64,000 nt of DNA from Paracoccaceae bacterium (GCA_022843025.1 JALHOL010000008.1:1-64000); one strand, 5' to 3'. Numbered from the stretch's first letter, positions 17,598-28,150 are shown. Numbers and translations are program-made. The notes: generated by a model not told the origin, from the sequence alone.

Positions 17598-19432
17598 CGC
17601 CGACCAAACAGCCGTTCGATATCGGCCAGCTTCAGCTCCACATAGGTGGGCCGCCCGTGGTTGCACTGGCCGGAATGGGGCGTCGCTTCCATCTCGCGCA
17701 GAAGCGCATTCATCTCTTCGGCCCGCATCTGCCGGCCTGATCGCACTGATCCATGGCAGGCCATGCGCGACAGCACCGCCTCGATACGCGCCTGCACAAG
17801 CTGGCTGTCGCCCAGATCGGCCAGTTCGTCCAGCACATCCCGGATCAGCGCTGCACCGTTCACAGCACCCAGAATGGCCGGGGTTTCCCGAATGGCGATG
17901 GCCGATCCGCCAAAGGATTCGATGGAAAGCCCAATCCGCGACAGCGCCTCGGCATGTTCCAGCAACCGCGCCGCATCGCCCGGCGACAGATCGACGATTT
18001 CCGGAATCAGCAGCGCCTGCGCCGTGATTCCGGTTTCCGCCATCTGACGCTTCAGCCGTTCATAAACCAGCCGCTCATGCGCGGCATGCTGATCGACGAT
18101 CACGATCCCGGTTTCGGTCTGGGCGATGATGTAATTCTCATGCACTTGCGCGCGGGCCGCGCCCAGCGGGCGCTGGGTGGTCTCAGGTTCTGGGGCAGGG
18201 GCCTCGGCGCGCGCCGATGGTGCCTCGGCAAATCCGGGCTGGGGTAGGGGGGCCTGAAAGGCAAAGCTCTTTGCAAGGCTGCCCTGCGATGGGCGGTCCA
18301 TCTGATAGATACGCAGCGCGGCCTGTTCCGGGCGCAGAGCGGCCAGCGTGGCATCGCCCACGGTGCTGCTGGCACGGTGGCCCGCGCCTGACAGCGCCGT
18401 GCGCAGCCCGGTGATCATCAGCGCACGCACCGCCTCGGGTTCACGGAACCTGACCTCGGCCTTGGCGGGGTGGACGTTCACATCCACCCGTTCCGGATCG
18501 CAGGACACCGTAAGGACGGCGGCAGGGTGGCGGTCGCGACTGAGGAAATCGAAATAGGCCGCCCGCAGCGCGCCAAACAGCATCCGGTCCAGCACCGGGC
18601 GGCCATTGACGAACACGAATTGCTGCACCGATGACCCGCGCGAATAGGTGGGAAGCGCCGCATAACCTGTCAGCCGCATCCCATCACGCTCTGCGTCGAT
18701 CTTCAGCGCATTGTCGATGAACTCTGTCCCCAGAACCGAAGCCAGCCGCGCATGCAGCGCGTCAAAGAAATCGCCCGCCGTCGGATCGGCGCGGAACATC
18801 ACCCGGCCCTCGCCCCCACCCGATACATCGCGCAGGGTAAAGCCAACGGTTGGCTCTGCCATGGCCAGACGGCGGATCACATCGGCAATGGCCTGAGCCT
18901 CGGCGCGGTCTGACCGCAGGAATTTCAACCGTGCGGGGGTGGCAAAGAACAGATCGCGCAGTTCCACCACCGTGCCCCGCGTCAGCGCGGCAGGTTTCAC
19001 CCCCGCCATGCGCCCGCCCGCCACTGACAGGCTCGCCGCCTCATGCCCCTGAACGCGTGACGTGATGGTCAACCGCCCCACCGCGCCCAGGGATGGCAGC
19101 GCTTCGCCGCGAAAGCCAAAGCTGTGGATGTTCAGCAGATCGGACCCGTCGATCTTTGACGTGGCATGGCGCGACAGCGCCAGCGGCAAATCATCCGCCG
19201 TCATGCCGCAGCCATCATCGGTGACGCGGATCAGTGTCTTGCCTCCATCGGCATAGTCCACCGAAATCCGGCTGGCCCCCGCATCCAATGCGTTTTCCAC
19301 CAACTCTTTCACGGCCGAGGCGGGGCGTTCCACCACCTCGCCTGCGGCGATGCGGTTGATCGCCGACTCGTCCAGTTGGCGGATCATCGGGCGCCCGGCA
19401 GGGCCGGTTATCTTGGGGGCGGGTGCGTTCAT
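17594..19432 (-). CDS. mutL: DNA mismatch repair protein MutL
   Basis: 612 residues. The GHKL ATPase is clear: [34 protein letters not shown] and TSKI...[12 protein letters not shown], then GTVVEVRDLF-like [20 protein letters not shown]. The C-terminal dimerisation domain holds [27 protein letters not shown] and ends with [12 protein letters not shown] and the zinc-type GRPT motif. A DQHAxxER run is present as in MutL endonucleases. Translation start 19432 has no strong ribosome site; ATG 19387 is an alternative. Overlaps rmuC by 4 bp. Confidence 0.95.
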   Translation of the reverse strand: MNAPAPKITGPAGRPMIRQLDESAINRIAAGEVVERPASAVKELVENALDAGASRISVDYADGGKTLIRVTDDGCGMTADDLPLALSRHATSKIDGSDLLNIHSFGFRGEALPSLGAVGRLTITSRVQGHEAASLSVAGGRMAGVKPAALTRGTVVELRDLFFATPARLKFLRSDRAEAQAIADVIRRLAMAEPTVGFTLRDVSGGGEGRVMFRADPTAGDFFDALHARLASVLGTEFIDNALKIDAERDGMRLTGYAALPTYSRGSSVQQFVFVNGRPVLDRMLFGALRAAYFDFLSRDRHPAAVLTVSCDPERVDVNVHPAKAEVRFREPEAVRALMITGLRTALSGAGHRASSTVGDATLAALRPEQAALRIYQMDRPSQGSLAKSFAFQAPLPQPGFAEAPSARAEAPAPEPETTQRPLGAARAQVHENYIIAQTETGIVIVDQHAAHERLVYERLKRQMAETGITAQALLIPEIVDLSPGDAARLLEHAEALSRIGLSIESFGGSAIAIRETPAILGAVNGAALIRDVLDELADLGDSQLVQARIEAVLSRMACHGSVRSGRQMRAEEMNALLREMEATPHSGQCNHGRPTYVELKLADIERLFGRR

Positions 19433-19497
19433 GCACCCATATGTAGCAGGCGCAAAGGGTCAGGGCCACAGATTCGGCGCGCACCGGCGGTGCCGCG

Positions 19498-19589
19498 CAA
19501 ATCTTTCATGGAAAGATTTGCCCCTGCGCCGCCTCGGCGGCGTGAAAAATCTCCATGGAGATTTTTCCCCACTTCGGGAAAACTTTTCC
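19498..19589. repeat. Multi-hairpin palindrome element, copy 2 (long form)
   Basis: Four hairpins in 92 bp between the mutL start and the end of the upstream-lying M16 gene: CAAATCTTTC arms around ATG (19498-19520); CGCCGCC/GGCGGCG around TC (19527-19542); a perfect 24-bp palindrome with half-site GAAAAATCTCCA (19544-19567); and GGAAAA/TTTTCC around C (19577-19589). The AAATC-type arms link it to copies 1 and 3, here with an extra GC-rich hairpin as spacer. It could terminate M16 transcription. Confidence 0.7.
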
Positions 19590-19600
19590 ACCGGGCAGGG

Positions 19601-20923
19601 CTACTCGCTTCCCGAAACACCCGTGGGCTGCCCCACGATGACAAAGCGCAGATCGTTTGCGCGGAACAGGGTTGCCGCCACGCGCTTCACATCCGCCAAA
19701 GTCACCGCATTGACCTTGTCATTGCGGGTCTTGGGGTAATCGGCGGGCAGGCCGATCAACTGCATGTTCACCATGATCGATGCCAGCGGCCCGTTGCCAT
19801 CAAACCGCAACGGATAGGCCCCGGTCAGATAGGTTTTCGTGGCTTCAAGCTCTGCTTCGGTGATCCCATCGGTGGCGATGCGCGCCCATTCCGCACGGAT
19901 TACCTCCACTGCCTCGGCGACCTTTTCGTTCGCAACGGCAGTCTGACCCATCACCAGTTCGGAATTGTCATACCCAACCAGCGATGTGCCGATGCCATAG
20001 GTCAGCCCGCGCTTTTCCCGAACCTCGGTCATCAGCCGGGCCGAGAAACGGCCTCCACCCAGAATTTCGTTCAGGATCGTCGCGGCAAAGAAATCGGGAT
20101 CATCACGCTTGATGCCGGAATGGCCGAACATCACAACCGATTGCGGGCCGGGGAAATCCTGCACGGTGACGCCCCCGGTCAGCGCGGGCGTCACGCGCCC
20201 CGGCAGGGCAGGCCCGGATTCGGGCAGATCGCCCAGCAGTTCATCCAGCAACAAGCCAAGCTCCTGCGCCGAGATATCACCCGCCGCAGCCACGAACACC
20301 CGGTCGCGCGTCAGTGTGGCCTTGTGCGCCGCAATCAGATCATCGCGCGTTAGTCCGGGCACCGTGTCGAGCCGCCCGTCACCATCTTCGGCATAGGGAT
20401 GGCCCGCAAAGGCCTGTGCGCGGAACAGTTGGCTTGCGATGCTGTCGGGGTCTTTCTCATCCGACCGCAGCCCTGCCAGCACCTGCCCGCGCACCCGTTC
20501 CACGGCATCCGCGTCAAAGCGCGGGGTGGTGATCGCCTGCCGCAAAAGATCAATCGCCTGATCACGGTTCTCGGTCAGGAACTGCGCCGACACTGCCACC
20601 GTGTCGATATCCGATGAAAAGCCGAAAGACGCCGCCAGCCCATCCCGCGCGGCGGCAAAGGCCTGCGCGTCCATGTCGCCGGACCCTTCCTCGATCAGCG
20701 CCGTCATCAGGTTGACCGCGCCTTCCTTGCCCGCCGGATCAAGGCTAGATCCACCGCGAAAGCGAATCTCCAGCGCGGTGAAGGGGATGTTGTCCTCTTC
20801 CACCAGCCAAGCGGTGATGCCACCGGGTGAGGTGACGGTCTGTATCTCAATCGCCGCCCGCGCAGGCAGGGCAAACAGCATCAGCGCCAGCGCGGCAGGG
20901 ATCAGGCGGATCAGCGGGATCAT
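19601..20923 (-). CDS. M16 family peptidase-like protein, non-catalytic subunit
   Basis: 440 residues with a signal peptide (LIPAALALMLFALPARA). The M16 fold is recognisable from FTALEIRFRGGSSLDPAGKEGAVNLMTALIEEG, but the zinc motif HxxEH is absent and reads AVNLMTAL at that place. It keeps the R/Y motif (REKRGLTYGIG) that completes the active site of a partner. That is the usual split in heterodimeric bacterial M16 peptidases. The start overlaps the stop of the catalytic gene by 4 bp, which fits equal synthesis. Likely periplasmic. Confidence 0.9.
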   Translation of the reverse strand: MIPLIRLIPAALALMLFALPARAAIEIQTVTSPGGITAWLVEEDNIPFTALEIRFRGGSSLDPAGKEGAVNLMTALIEEGSGDMDAQAFAAARDGLAASFGFSSDIDTVAVSAQFLTENRDQAIDLLRQAITTPRFDADAVERVRGQVLAGLRSDEKDPDSIASQLFRAQAFAGHPYAEDGDGRLDTVPGLTRDDLIAAHKATLTRDRVFVAAAGDISAQELGLLLDELLGDLPESGPALPGRVTPALTGGVTVQDFPGPQSVVMFGHSGIKRDDPDFFAATILNEILGGGRFSARLMTEVREKRGLTYGIGTSLVGYDNSELVMGQTAVANEKVAEAVEVIRAEWARIATDGITEAELEATKTYLTGAYPLRFDGNGPLASIMVNMQLIGLPADYPKTRNDKVNAVTLADVKRVAATLFRANDLRFVIVGQPTGVSGSE

Positions 20924-22257
20924 TGGGCGGCCTCTTCGCGCAGCAGGTAGCCGGTCACGGCCTTGCGTTTGTCCAGAACAAGTTTGGCGGCAGCAACCAC
21001 GTCTTCGGGCGTGACCGCATCCAGAACATCGGGCCAGGATTTCACATCCTCGACCGACAGGCCGTTGGCCAGCCCTTCGCCATAGCGGCGGGCAAGGCCG
21101 TTCGCATCATCGCGGGCATAGATGTCGGCGGCGCGGATCTGGGTCTTGATCCGGGCAAAGGCATCGGCATCGGGGCCCTTGGCGATGAAATCGGCAATCG
21201 CCGCATCCATCGCGGCCTCGGCCTCTTCCAGCGGGGTGTCGGGCGTGGGCACAACGACAAGGCTGAAAGTCGTGTCGTCAACAGTCGACCCGTCATAGAA
21301 CGCGGCGGCATAAACCGCCTTCTGCTGTTCGAATTGCAGCGCCCGCGCCAGTACCGAAGTGGTGCCATTGCCGCCCAGCAATTCCGCCAGAATCGTCAAC
21401 GCCGCAGCGGTGGACTGGTCGCCCGGGTCGCGCTCCGGGGCAAGGTAACTGCGCGAGATATAGGGTTCCGACACGCGCGGATCGGACATTTCGATGCGGC
21501 GTTCGGCCAGTTGCGGCGGTTCTGCCACGCGCAGGCGCGGCTTGATATCGGGCGAGGCGGGGATGGGGCCGTAATGCGTTTCGGCCATGGCGCGCACCTG
21601 ATCGGGCGTCACGTCGCCTGCCACCACCAGCACGGCATTGTTGGGCGCATAATGCGTCTTGTAATGGTCGATGGCGTCCTGCTGCGTCAGGCCCTCCATC
21701 TCGTGCCGCCAGCCGATGATCGGCAGGCCGTAAGGATGGTTCAGGAACTGTGCCGCGCGCATCTGTTCGCCAAGCAGCGCGCCGGGGCTGGAATCGGTGC
21801 GCTGGCTGCGCTCTTCCAGAATGACCTGAAGCTCGGTTTCCACCTCATTGGCGGCCAGTTGCAGATCGGTCATCCGGTCGGCTTCCAGCTTCATCATCAG
21901 ATCAAGCCGGTCTGCCGCCACGCGTTGGAAGTACGCGGTGTAGTCCCAACTGGTAAAGGCGTTGTCGCTGCCACCCTGTGCTTCGACGATGTCAGAGAAC
22001 TCGCCGGGTGCCAGCTCGTCGGTGCCCTTGAACATCAGATGTTCCAGAAAATGCGCGATGCCCGATTTGCCGCGCGGTTCATCTGCGGAACCGACCTTGT
22101 ACCAGACCATCTGCACCACAACCGGGGCACGGTTGTCTTCGATGACAACCACCTGAAGCCCGTTATCGAGGGTGAAGGCCGTCACATCTTCGGCGGCCCA
22201 CAGGGGGGCTGCCGTCAAAAGCAAACCCGTCAGGGCAAGGCCCGGCATTCTTGGCAT
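20920..22257 (-). CDS. M16 family zinc metallopeptidase, catalytic subunit
   Basis: 445 residues. Tandem ATG codons at 22260 and 22257 follow GGAGGAA; the second has better spacing and is used. Signal peptide MPGLALTGLLLTAAPLWAAE, then zinc motif His69-Phe-Leu-Glu72-His73 in GKSGIAHFLEHLMFKGT, with the downstream ligand Glu in the NEVETELQVILEER region. It pairs with the HxxEH-less subunit next to it as a periplasmic peptidase. Substrates unknown. It belongs to the block purH-lspA-DUF3035-M16-M16. Confidence 0.93.
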   Translation of the reverse strand: MPRMPGLALTGLLLTAAPLWAAEDVTAFTLDNGLQVVVIEDNRAPVVVQMVWYKVGSADEPRGKSGIAHFLEHLMFKGTDELAPGEFSDIVEAQGGSDNAFTSWDYTAYFQRVAADRLDLMMKLEADRMTDLQLAANEVETELQVILEERSQRTDSSPGALLGEQMRAAQFLNHPYGLPIIGWRHEMEGLTQQDAIDHYKTHYAPNNAVLVVAGDVTPDQVRAMAETHYGPIPASPDIKPRLRVAEPPQLAERRIEMSDPRVSEPYISRSYLAPERDPGDQSTAAALTILAELLGGNGTTSVLARALQFEQQKAVYAAAFYDGSTVDDTTFSLVVVPTPDTPLEEAEAAMDAAIADFIAKGPDADAFARIKTQIRAADIYARDDANGLARRYGEGLANGLSVEDVKSWPDVLDAVTPEDVVAAAKLVLDKRKAVTGYLLREEAAQ

Positions 22258-22288
22258 CATTTCCTCCGGATGGCCCGCATTGGGCAAG

Positions 22289-22362
22289 CCCGTCACTCAG
22301 ACCCGTCACTCGGGCCCGTCACGGGGCAAGGTGCGCCGGGCAGGCGGCGGGTTCAACCCGCC
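22289..22362. repeat. Three 13-bp direct repeats and a GC-rich hairpin
   Basis: Units CCCGTCACTCAGA (22289-22301), CCCGTCACTCGGG (22302-22314) and CCCGTCACGGGGC (22315-22327) lie head to tail, followed by a hairpin GGCGGG-TTCAA-CCCGCC (22346-22362). They occupy the gap between the DUF3035 gene and the M16 gene. The hairpin is downstream of DUF3035 on the minus strand but has no T run. Confidence 0.65.
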
Positions 22363-22374
22363 CCTACGCGCTTG

Positions 22375-22914
22375 TTACTCGTCTTCACCGGGTTGTGGTG
22401 GCGGGGCCGAAGGCGTGGCCACACCGGCACGGCGCCAGCGCCACAATTCGGCCTGCTGATCCAGCGTCATGTCGGCATAGGCTTTGTAGTACACGTTCAC
22501 GTTGAACACGCGTTCCAGAAGCCTGCCATTGTTATCGCGCCGGAATTCAAGGTCTTCGGCGGCCAGCGTCTGCCGGATTCCCGCTGTCACCCCATAGCGC
22601 GCAGCATAGGAATAAAGCCCGGAATGGGCGCTGTTCACGCCTTCGCGCGATCCGATATTGCCGCCCAATGCCGCCACAGCCTCGGCCTGCGGGTCGCGGT
22701 CGGTGCGGTTTGCACCCCCCGGCGTGGGTTCGGGCAGCGCGGCCAGATCCTGCGGCAATTCAAGCGGCTTTGGCGGGATGATCCCGAACTCATCCGGCCC
22801 TGATGACGTGGAGCGCACATTCATCAGCGACGGCACCCCGTCGCCATTGCCGCATGCTGCAAGCGTCAGCACCATCGCTGCTGCGATGGCGGGGAAACGC
22901 CGTTTTGCTTGCAT
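22375..22914 (-). CDS. DUF3035 lipoprotein
   Basis: 179 residues from ATG 22914, with GGAGG five bases upstream. Signal peptide with lipobox: FPAIAAAMVLTLAAC, so a lipid-anchored protein. The mature part begins with a disordered stretch and the conserved PDEFGIIPPKPLELP block, typical of DUF3035, and ends in a Pro/Glu tail. In this family of bacteria it lies downstream of lspA, the very enzyme needed to process it. No function is known. Confidence 0.82.
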   Translation of the reverse strand: MQAKRRFPAIAAAMVLTLAACGNGDGVPSLMNVRSTSSGPDEFGIIPPKPLELPQDLAALPEPTPGGANRTDRDPQAEAVAALGGNIGSREGVNSAHSGLYSYAARYGVTAGIRQTLAAEDLEFRRDNNGRLLERVFNVNVYYKAYADMTLDQQAELWRWRRAGVATPSAPPPQPGEDE

Positions 22915-22967
22915 GCCTGCCTCCGTCATCCGTCTTGCCCCCGTCTTAGCGCATGTCTTGCCGCGCG

Positions 22968-23486
22968 TCACGAGGTCTTTCCCTTGCCCTTGCCACCAAC
23001 CGCTTTGCCGCCCGGTTTCGGTGTGTCCTTGCCGCCTGTGAACAGGATCAACCCGAAAGCCCCGGCAAAGATCGAGATATCTGCCACATTGAACGCATAG
23101 GGATTCTCGATCCCGCAACAAGACATGTTCAGGAAATCTGCCACCGCGCCATACACGATCCGGTCAATCACATTGCCCAGTGCGCCCCCGATCAGCAGAC
23201 CGGCGGAAATCTGCGCCCAGCGGCCCGCGCCTTCGCGCTTGATCCAGATCCAGACCCATGCCGAAATCGCCAGCGCCACCACGATCAGAAGCCACCGCGC
23301 GAATTCGGCCTGATTGCTGAACAGGCCGAAATTGATGCCCGTATTCCACGCCATGCGAAAGGTCAGGAAGGGGGGCAGCACCTCGATCACGCCGCGTTCG
23401 ATCAGGTTCATGCCCTGCACCACGATCAATTTCGTGGCCTGATCCAGCACAAAGATGATGGCGGCGGTGATGATCGCGATGCGCAT
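22968..23486 (-). CDS. lspA: Lipoprotein signal peptidase II
   Basis: 172 residues with four membrane segments. Both catalytic aspartates are present: Asp in [11 protein letters not shown] and Asp in FNVADISIF. Early motif [11 protein letters not shown] and the [11 protein letters not shown] loop are standard. A Gly/Lys-rich tail of about 20 residues ([14 protein letters not shown]) extends into the cytoplasm and is longer than in E. coli. It cleaves prolipoproteins at the inner membrane. Upstream of the DUF3035 lipoprotein gene in the same direction. Confidence 0.95.
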   Translation of the reverse strand: MRIAIITAAIIFVLDQATKLIVVQGMNLIERGVIEVLPPFLTFRMAWNTGINFGLFSNQAEFARWLLIVVALAISAWVWIWIKREGAGRWAQISAGLLIGGALGNVIDRIVYGAVADFLNMSCCGIENPYAFNVADISIFAGAFGLILFTGGKDTPKPGGKAVGGKGKGKTS

Positions 23487-23511
23487 GGACGTGCCCCGTG
23501 ACTGTCAGACT

Positions 23512-25101
23512 TCAGTGTCGGAAATGGCGCATGCCGGTGAAGACCATCGCCAGCCCGGCCGCATCGGCGGCGGCGATCACGTCATCATCCCGCATGGACC
23601 CGCCCGGTTGGATAATGGCCGTGGCCCCCGCCTCGGCTGCGGCCAGCAGGCCATCGGCAAAGGGAAAGAACGCGTCCGACGCCACAACCGACCCATGGGT
23701 CAGCGGTTGGGAAAGACCCAGCGCCTCGGCCATGTCCTGCGATTTGCGGGCGGCGATGCGGGTGCTGTCGATCCGGCTCATCTGGCCGGCGCCCACGCCC
23801 ACGGTGGCACCATCTTTCACATAGATGATGGCGTTGGATTTCACATGCTTGGCCACTTTCCACGCAAACAGCAGATCGGCCAGTTCGGCATCGGTCGGCG
23901 CGCGCTTGGTGACAACCTTCAGATCGGCAGGCCGGATGATCCCGGCATCGCGGTCCTGCACCAGAAAGCCACCCGCAACCTGCTTGTACGCGGTCGCCTT
24001 GGCGCGCGGGTCAGGCAGGGCGGCGGTGGTCAGCAGGCGCAGGTTCTTTTTGGCGGCAAAGATTGCGCGGGCCTCGTCACTTGCCCCCGGCGCGATGACG
24101 ACTTCGGTGAAGATCTCGGTGATCTTTTCCGCCGTCGCCGCATCCAGCGGCTGGTTCAGCGCGACGATCCCGCCAAAGGCAGAGGTGCGGTCGCAATCAT
24201 AGGCGCGCGCATAAGCCTCGGCCAAAGTCGCGCCTTGCGCGACGCCGCAGGGGTTGGCGTGCTTGATGATCGCCACCGCTGCGCCGTCGGCGGGCGCGAA
24301 TTCCGCCACCAGTTCAAAGGCCGCGTCAGTATCGTTGATGTTGTTGTAGGATAGTTCCTTGCCCTGCCACTGCTTTGCCGTCGCCACGCCTTCGCGTTTG
24401 GACCCATCCACGTAGAAGGCCGCGCTTTGATGTGGGTTTTCCCCGTAGCGCAGCCCCTGCGCCAGCTTTCCGGCAAAGCTGCGATAGCGCGGCGCGGTCT
24501 CTCCAATCTCACCCGCCAGCCAATTGGATACGGCAGCATCATAGGCGGCAGTGCGCGAATAGGCGGTCAGCGCCATCTTCTGCCGGAAGGCCATAGTCGT
24601 GGCCCCATCATGCGCGGCCAGCTGATCCAGCAGCGGCTGGTAATCGGCGGGGTCGGTCAGCACGGTGACGAAACGGTGGTTCTTGGATGCCGCGCGGATC
24701 ATGGCCGGGCCGCCGATATCGATATTCTCGATGCAGGTTGCGTGATCAGCCCCCTTCGCGACCGTTTCCTCGAACGGATAAAGGTTCACGATCAGCAGGT
24801 CGATCGGTTCGATCCCATGCGCCGCCATGGCCAGCAGATGTTCGTCATCATCCCGCAGCGCCAGCAGCGCGCCGTGGACGTTCGGGTGCAGCGTCTTGAC
24901 CCGGCCATCCATCATTTCCGGAAAGCCCGTCACATCCGACACATCCCGCACCACCAGCCCCGCTGTGCGCAGCATCCCCGACGTGCCCCCGGTGGAAATC
25001 AATTCCACCCCCCGCGCCGCCAGCGCACGCGCCAGATCAAGCAGGCCGGATTTGTCAGACACGGAAATCAGCGCGCGGCCGATGGGAACAAGGTTGGTCA
25101 T
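23512..25101 (-). CDS. purH: Bifunctional AICAR formyltransferase / IMP cyclohydrolase
   Basis: 529 residues, normal length. The N-terminal cyclohydrolase part has [28 protein letters not shown] and [15 protein letters not shown]. The C-terminal AICAR transformylase shows [16 protein letters not shown], the catalytic KHANPCGVA and the end block [33 protein letters not shown]. It performs the last two steps of de novo IMP synthesis. Lies between the heparinase-like gene and lspA, all on the minus strand. Confidence 0.97.
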   Translation of the reverse strand: MTNLVPIGRALISVSDKSGLLDLARALAARGVELISTGGTSGMLRTAGLVVRDVSDVTGFPEMMDGRVKTLHPNVHGALLALRDDDEHLLAMAAHGIEPIDLLIVNLYPFEETVAKGADHATCIENIDIGGPAMIRAASKNHRFVTVLTDPADYQPLLDQLAAHDGATTMAFRQKMALTAYSRTAAYDAAVSNWLAGEIGETAPRYRSFAGKLAQGLRYGENPHQSAAFYVDGSKREGVATAKQWQGKELSYNNINDTDAAFELVAEFAPADGAAVAIIKHANPCGVAQGATLAEAYARAYDCDRTSAFGGIVALNQPLDAATAEKITEIFTEVVIAPGASDEARAIFAAKKNLRLLTTAALPDPRAKATAYKQVAGGFLVQDRDAGIIRPADLKVVTKRAPTDAELADLLFAWKVAKHVKSNAIIYVKDGATVGVGAGQMSRIDSTRIAARKSQDMAEALGLSQPLTHGSVVASDAFFPFADGLLAAAEAGATAIIQPGGSMRDDDVIAAADAAGLAMVFTGMRHFRH

Positions 25102-25131
25102 GGGCAGAACCCCCCGGGGTAACGGATACGG

Positions 25132-26856
25132 TCAGTCCGGAACCGACAATTCCTCGCGGTCCAGATCGCGGATGGCCAGCGGAGTATCCTGTGCCTTGGC
25201 CAAGGTCCAGCCGATCCGGGTTTCAAAGCTGCCCGCAGGCGCCGAAAGGACGATCTGTTTTGTCGCACGTGGCTGCAAACGCCCTTTTTCCAGATAAACC
25301 GATGGATCAAGCGTCAGTTTTGCAATCCCGTCATGGCGGAATACCCAGATTTCCCCCGATTTCAGCGCCATGGAAACGGCGTTCCCGCCCATGTCCAGCG
25401 CCACGTCGACATCCGGGTGCAGATGAAAGCGGATCGCAAAGCCGACGCCTTCGGGGCTTTGCGCCAGGATCGCCGCCACACGCTTGCGGTCGCCCGGGCT
25501 GCGCGCCTCCAGCAGATCGGTCCCGGTCAGGCGGCGGCCCTGCGTATCCAGCGTCAGGATGCGGGCATGGGTCAGACCGTGGCTGCCCTGCCAGCCGCCA
25601 TGCGCCAGCGACAGGTGATGACCACTGCCATCCTGCGCCAGTTGCAGCGCTGTCACGGGCGCGCGGGTGGCGAACTCTGCCCCGCCCTTGCCCAGCCGCG
25701 ATGACGATGATCCGTCCAGCGACAGCGTGGAATGTGATGCCGTGGCCCGCCCGGCCAATTGCCAATCCTCGCCAAAGGGCAGGCCTGACCCGCTGCTCAC
25801 GATCAGCGGGCGGCGGCCCGATGTCATCTCGAACGCCAAGGTCGAAGCGTGCGCCTCACCCCCAGCCTTTCCGTCAGGTGGCGCTGCGGCATCGACGATC
25901 ACCGTCGTTCGCCCGGATGCCAGCCGCACATAGCCCATCGACGGAAGCCCGGCCCCGCTGCCGCCGCGCACGCCCGACGCGGCCAGCGCCGCATCCAGCC
26001 GCCCCTCGATCCCGCGCCCGCCCCCGTGAAACCGCGCCAGCCCCCCGTCGGCATGGCGCAGCGCCCGCAGCGTGGGCGCGATCCGGCCGATGGCATTCGT
26101 CACTTCGACAGGCACCGCCCGGTCCGATTCGGCCAGGGCCTGCGCCGCCCAGTTCAGCAGGGTGAACACTTCCAGCAGATCCTCGGGGTTGCGGGTGGGG
26201 ATGCCGCCCCCGGCATCGACCTCCCGTTGGCAATCGCGCGCCAGCGCGGCGATGGCGGCCCCCACCAGCCCGGCCTTCCCCTCCAGCGCCAAGGCGGCCA
26301 CGATCAGCCCGGTCAATGCCTCGAACCTTGGCAATCCCGGCGCGGCGCGGGTCCATCGCCGGGCAAGGTAATGAGTCTGCACCGTCAGCGCGCGGAAATA
26401 GGCATCGGTCTGCGACTTGTCGCTGCCTTGCAGGATCAGCATCGCATGATTGACCCAACGGATCAGCCGCCGCCCGGTCAGATCGGGCGTCCAGCCCGGC
26501 CCTTGCCCCCTGCCAAAACGCGCGATCCAGTCATAGGTCCAGTCCCGCGCCCGTTTGCGCGCCGCGCTGTCGCCAAAGGCAGCAAGATCATCAAGCCAGA
26601 CAAATCCATGCGCCTCGGCCGCAAAGGCCGGATCGGGGGCGGTGACATCCCACAGCGCCACGCCGGGGGCCTGTACCAGCTTGCCTGCAAACAGGAAATT
26701 GCCCGCCACGATCTGCCGGCCCCGCGCGAACAACCCGATGGATCGCGGCTCTGGCTGCGACCGAAAGGCCAGCGCGGGCCGCGCGAACCCGGCTCGCCAC
26801 ACGGCAAGGCGGTTGCCAAATGACCCTGTCGGTCTGTCACTCGTGATGACGGCCAT
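25132..26856 (-). CDS. Heparinase II/III-like protein
   Basis: 574 residues without signal peptide. The N-terminal half is an alpha-barrel-like region (LIRWVNHAMLILQG, ARRWTRAAPGLPRFEALTGLI); the C-terminal half matches the heparinase II/III beta-sandwich, with LPSMGYVRLASGRTTVIVDAAAPP and HASTLAFEMTSG. The family cleaves uronic-acid polysaccharides, but copies beside purH in Rhodobacteraceae appear cytoplasmic, and no sugar-acid genes are near. Function therefore remains open. Confidence 0.82.
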   Translation of the reverse strand: MAVITSDRPTGSFGNRLAVWRAGFARPALAFRSQPEPRSIGLFARGRQIVAGNFLFAGKLVQAPGVALWDVTAPDPAFAAEAHGFVWLDDLAAFGDSAARKRARDWTYDWIARFGRGQGPGWTPDLTGRRLIRWVNHAMLILQGSDKSQTDAYFRALTVQTHYLARRWTRAAPGLPRFEALTGLIVAALALEGKAGLVGAAIAALARDCQREVDAGGGIPTRNPEDLLEVFTLLNWAAQALAESDRAVPVEVTNAIGRIAPTLRALRHADGGLARFHGGGRGIEGRLDAALAASGVRGGSGAGLPSMGYVRLASGRTTVIVDAAAPPDGKAGGEAHASTLAFEMTSGRRPLIVSSGSGLPFGEDWQLAGRATASHSTLSLDGSSSSRLGKGGAEFATRAPVTALQLAQDGSGHHLSLAHGGWQGSHGLTHARILTLDTQGRRLTGTDLLEARSPGDRKRVAAILAQSPEGVGFAIRFHLHPDVDVALDMGGNAVSMALKSGEIWVFRHDGIAKLTLDPSVYLEKGRLQPRATKQIVLSAPAGSFETRIGWTLAKAQDTPLAIRDLDREELSVPD

Positions 26857-26971
26857 GCCTCGCCCGTATCCTGCTGCCCGGTCTGGGGATGTCCGGCTGT
26901 TGTCCGGATCTTGGGCTTCAGTCTACCCGCGTGGGGGGGCGGCTGTCACGCCACAACCGCCCCGGACCTGA

Positions 26972-28117
26972 TCACTTTGCCAGATGGTCCACCCGTTCCA
27001 GATATTGCGCCAGACCGCGGATCTGCCCCATCCATTTGTCGATCAGCCGCGGATCATGCGGCGCGGCATGGACGCCCGCCGGAATTTCCCGCGCCAGCAC
27101 CGATTCGACAGCCAGCGAAACCGGCACGGATACCAGCCGCCCCATGGCCGTGCCGCGCGCATCGCCCCAGGCATCCATCGCCCATTCCTCGTGCCAGACC
27201 ACCACGCCATCGCGTTCGGCTTTCAGCGACACAAAGAGCACCACCCGGTCCGGCTCGCCGTCGTCATATGAATTTTCGGCCCAGAACTGCGCGGCCATTT
27301 CTGCCAGCCGCGCATCGCCAGCCGGGCCTTGCAGCGTTTCGATCTCGCGGAACACCGGACCCCAGGCCTCGGCCCAGCCGTTCAGGCGAATGGTGCCGCG
27401 CACAAAATCACGGACCTGCCAGTCCTTGTCGAACCGGTAATCCTCCATGAAGGGATAGCTGTCGCGGTTGGGATAAACCTCGAAACTCTCAGGCGCAGGC
27501 AATGGCGCGTCATAGGCGGTGATGGCGTCCCAGGGCCGGTTCGCCCGCAGCTCGCTGAAATTCCGCAAAGACCGCGACGGTGACCGCAGCGCCTTGAGCA
27601 CGCCCAGCGGCGACCATGAAAACTTGTAGCGAAAGGCATTGGCGATCTTGGGAACGCCACCGCAATAAGAGGTGAAGGAAAGCGTATTCCCCACGTCATA
27701 GGCCGGCGAGGCGCGATAACGCGCCACAAGGTCATGGGCCATCAGATGGTCGATCCCGGGGTCCAGCCCCACCTCATTGACCGAACACAGCCCCTTGTCG
27801 CGGAACGCCGCATCCAGCGCCCGCATTTCCGGCGCGATATAGCTGGAGGAAACGAAATGCGCGCCCTTTTCCAGGCAGACCGTCGCGATCCCGACGTGCT
27901 GATCCGCGGGCAGCATGGAAATCGCCACATCCCCTGGCTCCAAGGCCGCCGTCAGCGCGGGCAGGCTGTAGGCGCGGATGTCCTGCGTAAGGTCACCTAC
28001 GGCTTCGCGCGCCTTCTTAACGGTGCGGTTCCACACCACCACCTTATGCCCGCCTTCGATCAGCCGCCGCAAACCGGGAACCGACGAAAGGCCGGTGCCG
28101 CACCAATGGATCGTCAT
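26972..28117 (-). CDS. Saccharopine dehydrogenase-like protein (glutamate-forming type)
   Basis: 381 residues. An N-terminal Rossmann fold (IHWCGTGLSSVPGLRRLIEGGHKVVVWNRT) and the saccharopine-reductase block SYIAPEMRALDAAFRDKGLCSVNEVGLDPGIDHLMA, with SFTSYCGGVP further on. The DPGIDH motif is typical of the dehydrogenase that splits saccharopine to glutamate and aminoadipate semialdehyde. It lies downstream of a LYS1-like gene, separated only by a paired palindrome. Together they could form a lysine catabolic pathway. Confidence 0.85.
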   Translation of the reverse strand: MTIHWCGTGLSSVPGLRRLIEGGHKVVVWNRTVKKAREAVGDLTQDIRAYSLPALTAALEPGDVAISMLPADQHVGIATVCLEKGAHFVSSSYIAPEMRALDAAFRDKGLCSVNEVGLDPGIDHLMAHDLVARYRASPAYDVGNTLSFTSYCGGVPKIANAFRYKFSWSPLGVLKALRSPSRSLRNFSELRANRPWDAITAYDAPLPAPESFEVYPNRDSYPFMEDYRFDKDWQVRDFVRGTIRLNGWAEAWGPVFREIETLQGPAGDARLAEMAAQFWAENSYDDGEPDRVVLFVSLKAERDGVVVWHEEWAMDAWGDARGTAMGRLVSVPVSLAVESVLAREIPAGVHAAPHDPRLIDKWMGQIRGLAQYLERVDHLAK

Positions 28118-28150
28118 GTCTCTGTCTCCCTACAGCAGGGCATAGCCCCA

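Noticed and set aside
22346-22362. GGCGGG-TTCAA-CCCGCC hairpin resembling a tRNA T-arm
   Set aside because: No acceptor, D-arm or anticodon arm can be built around it, so it is a plain hairpin.
20923-22803. 626-codon plus-strand open frame opposite the M16 and DUF3035 genes
   Set aside because: Antisense shadow of clear peptidase genes, with no recognisable domain.
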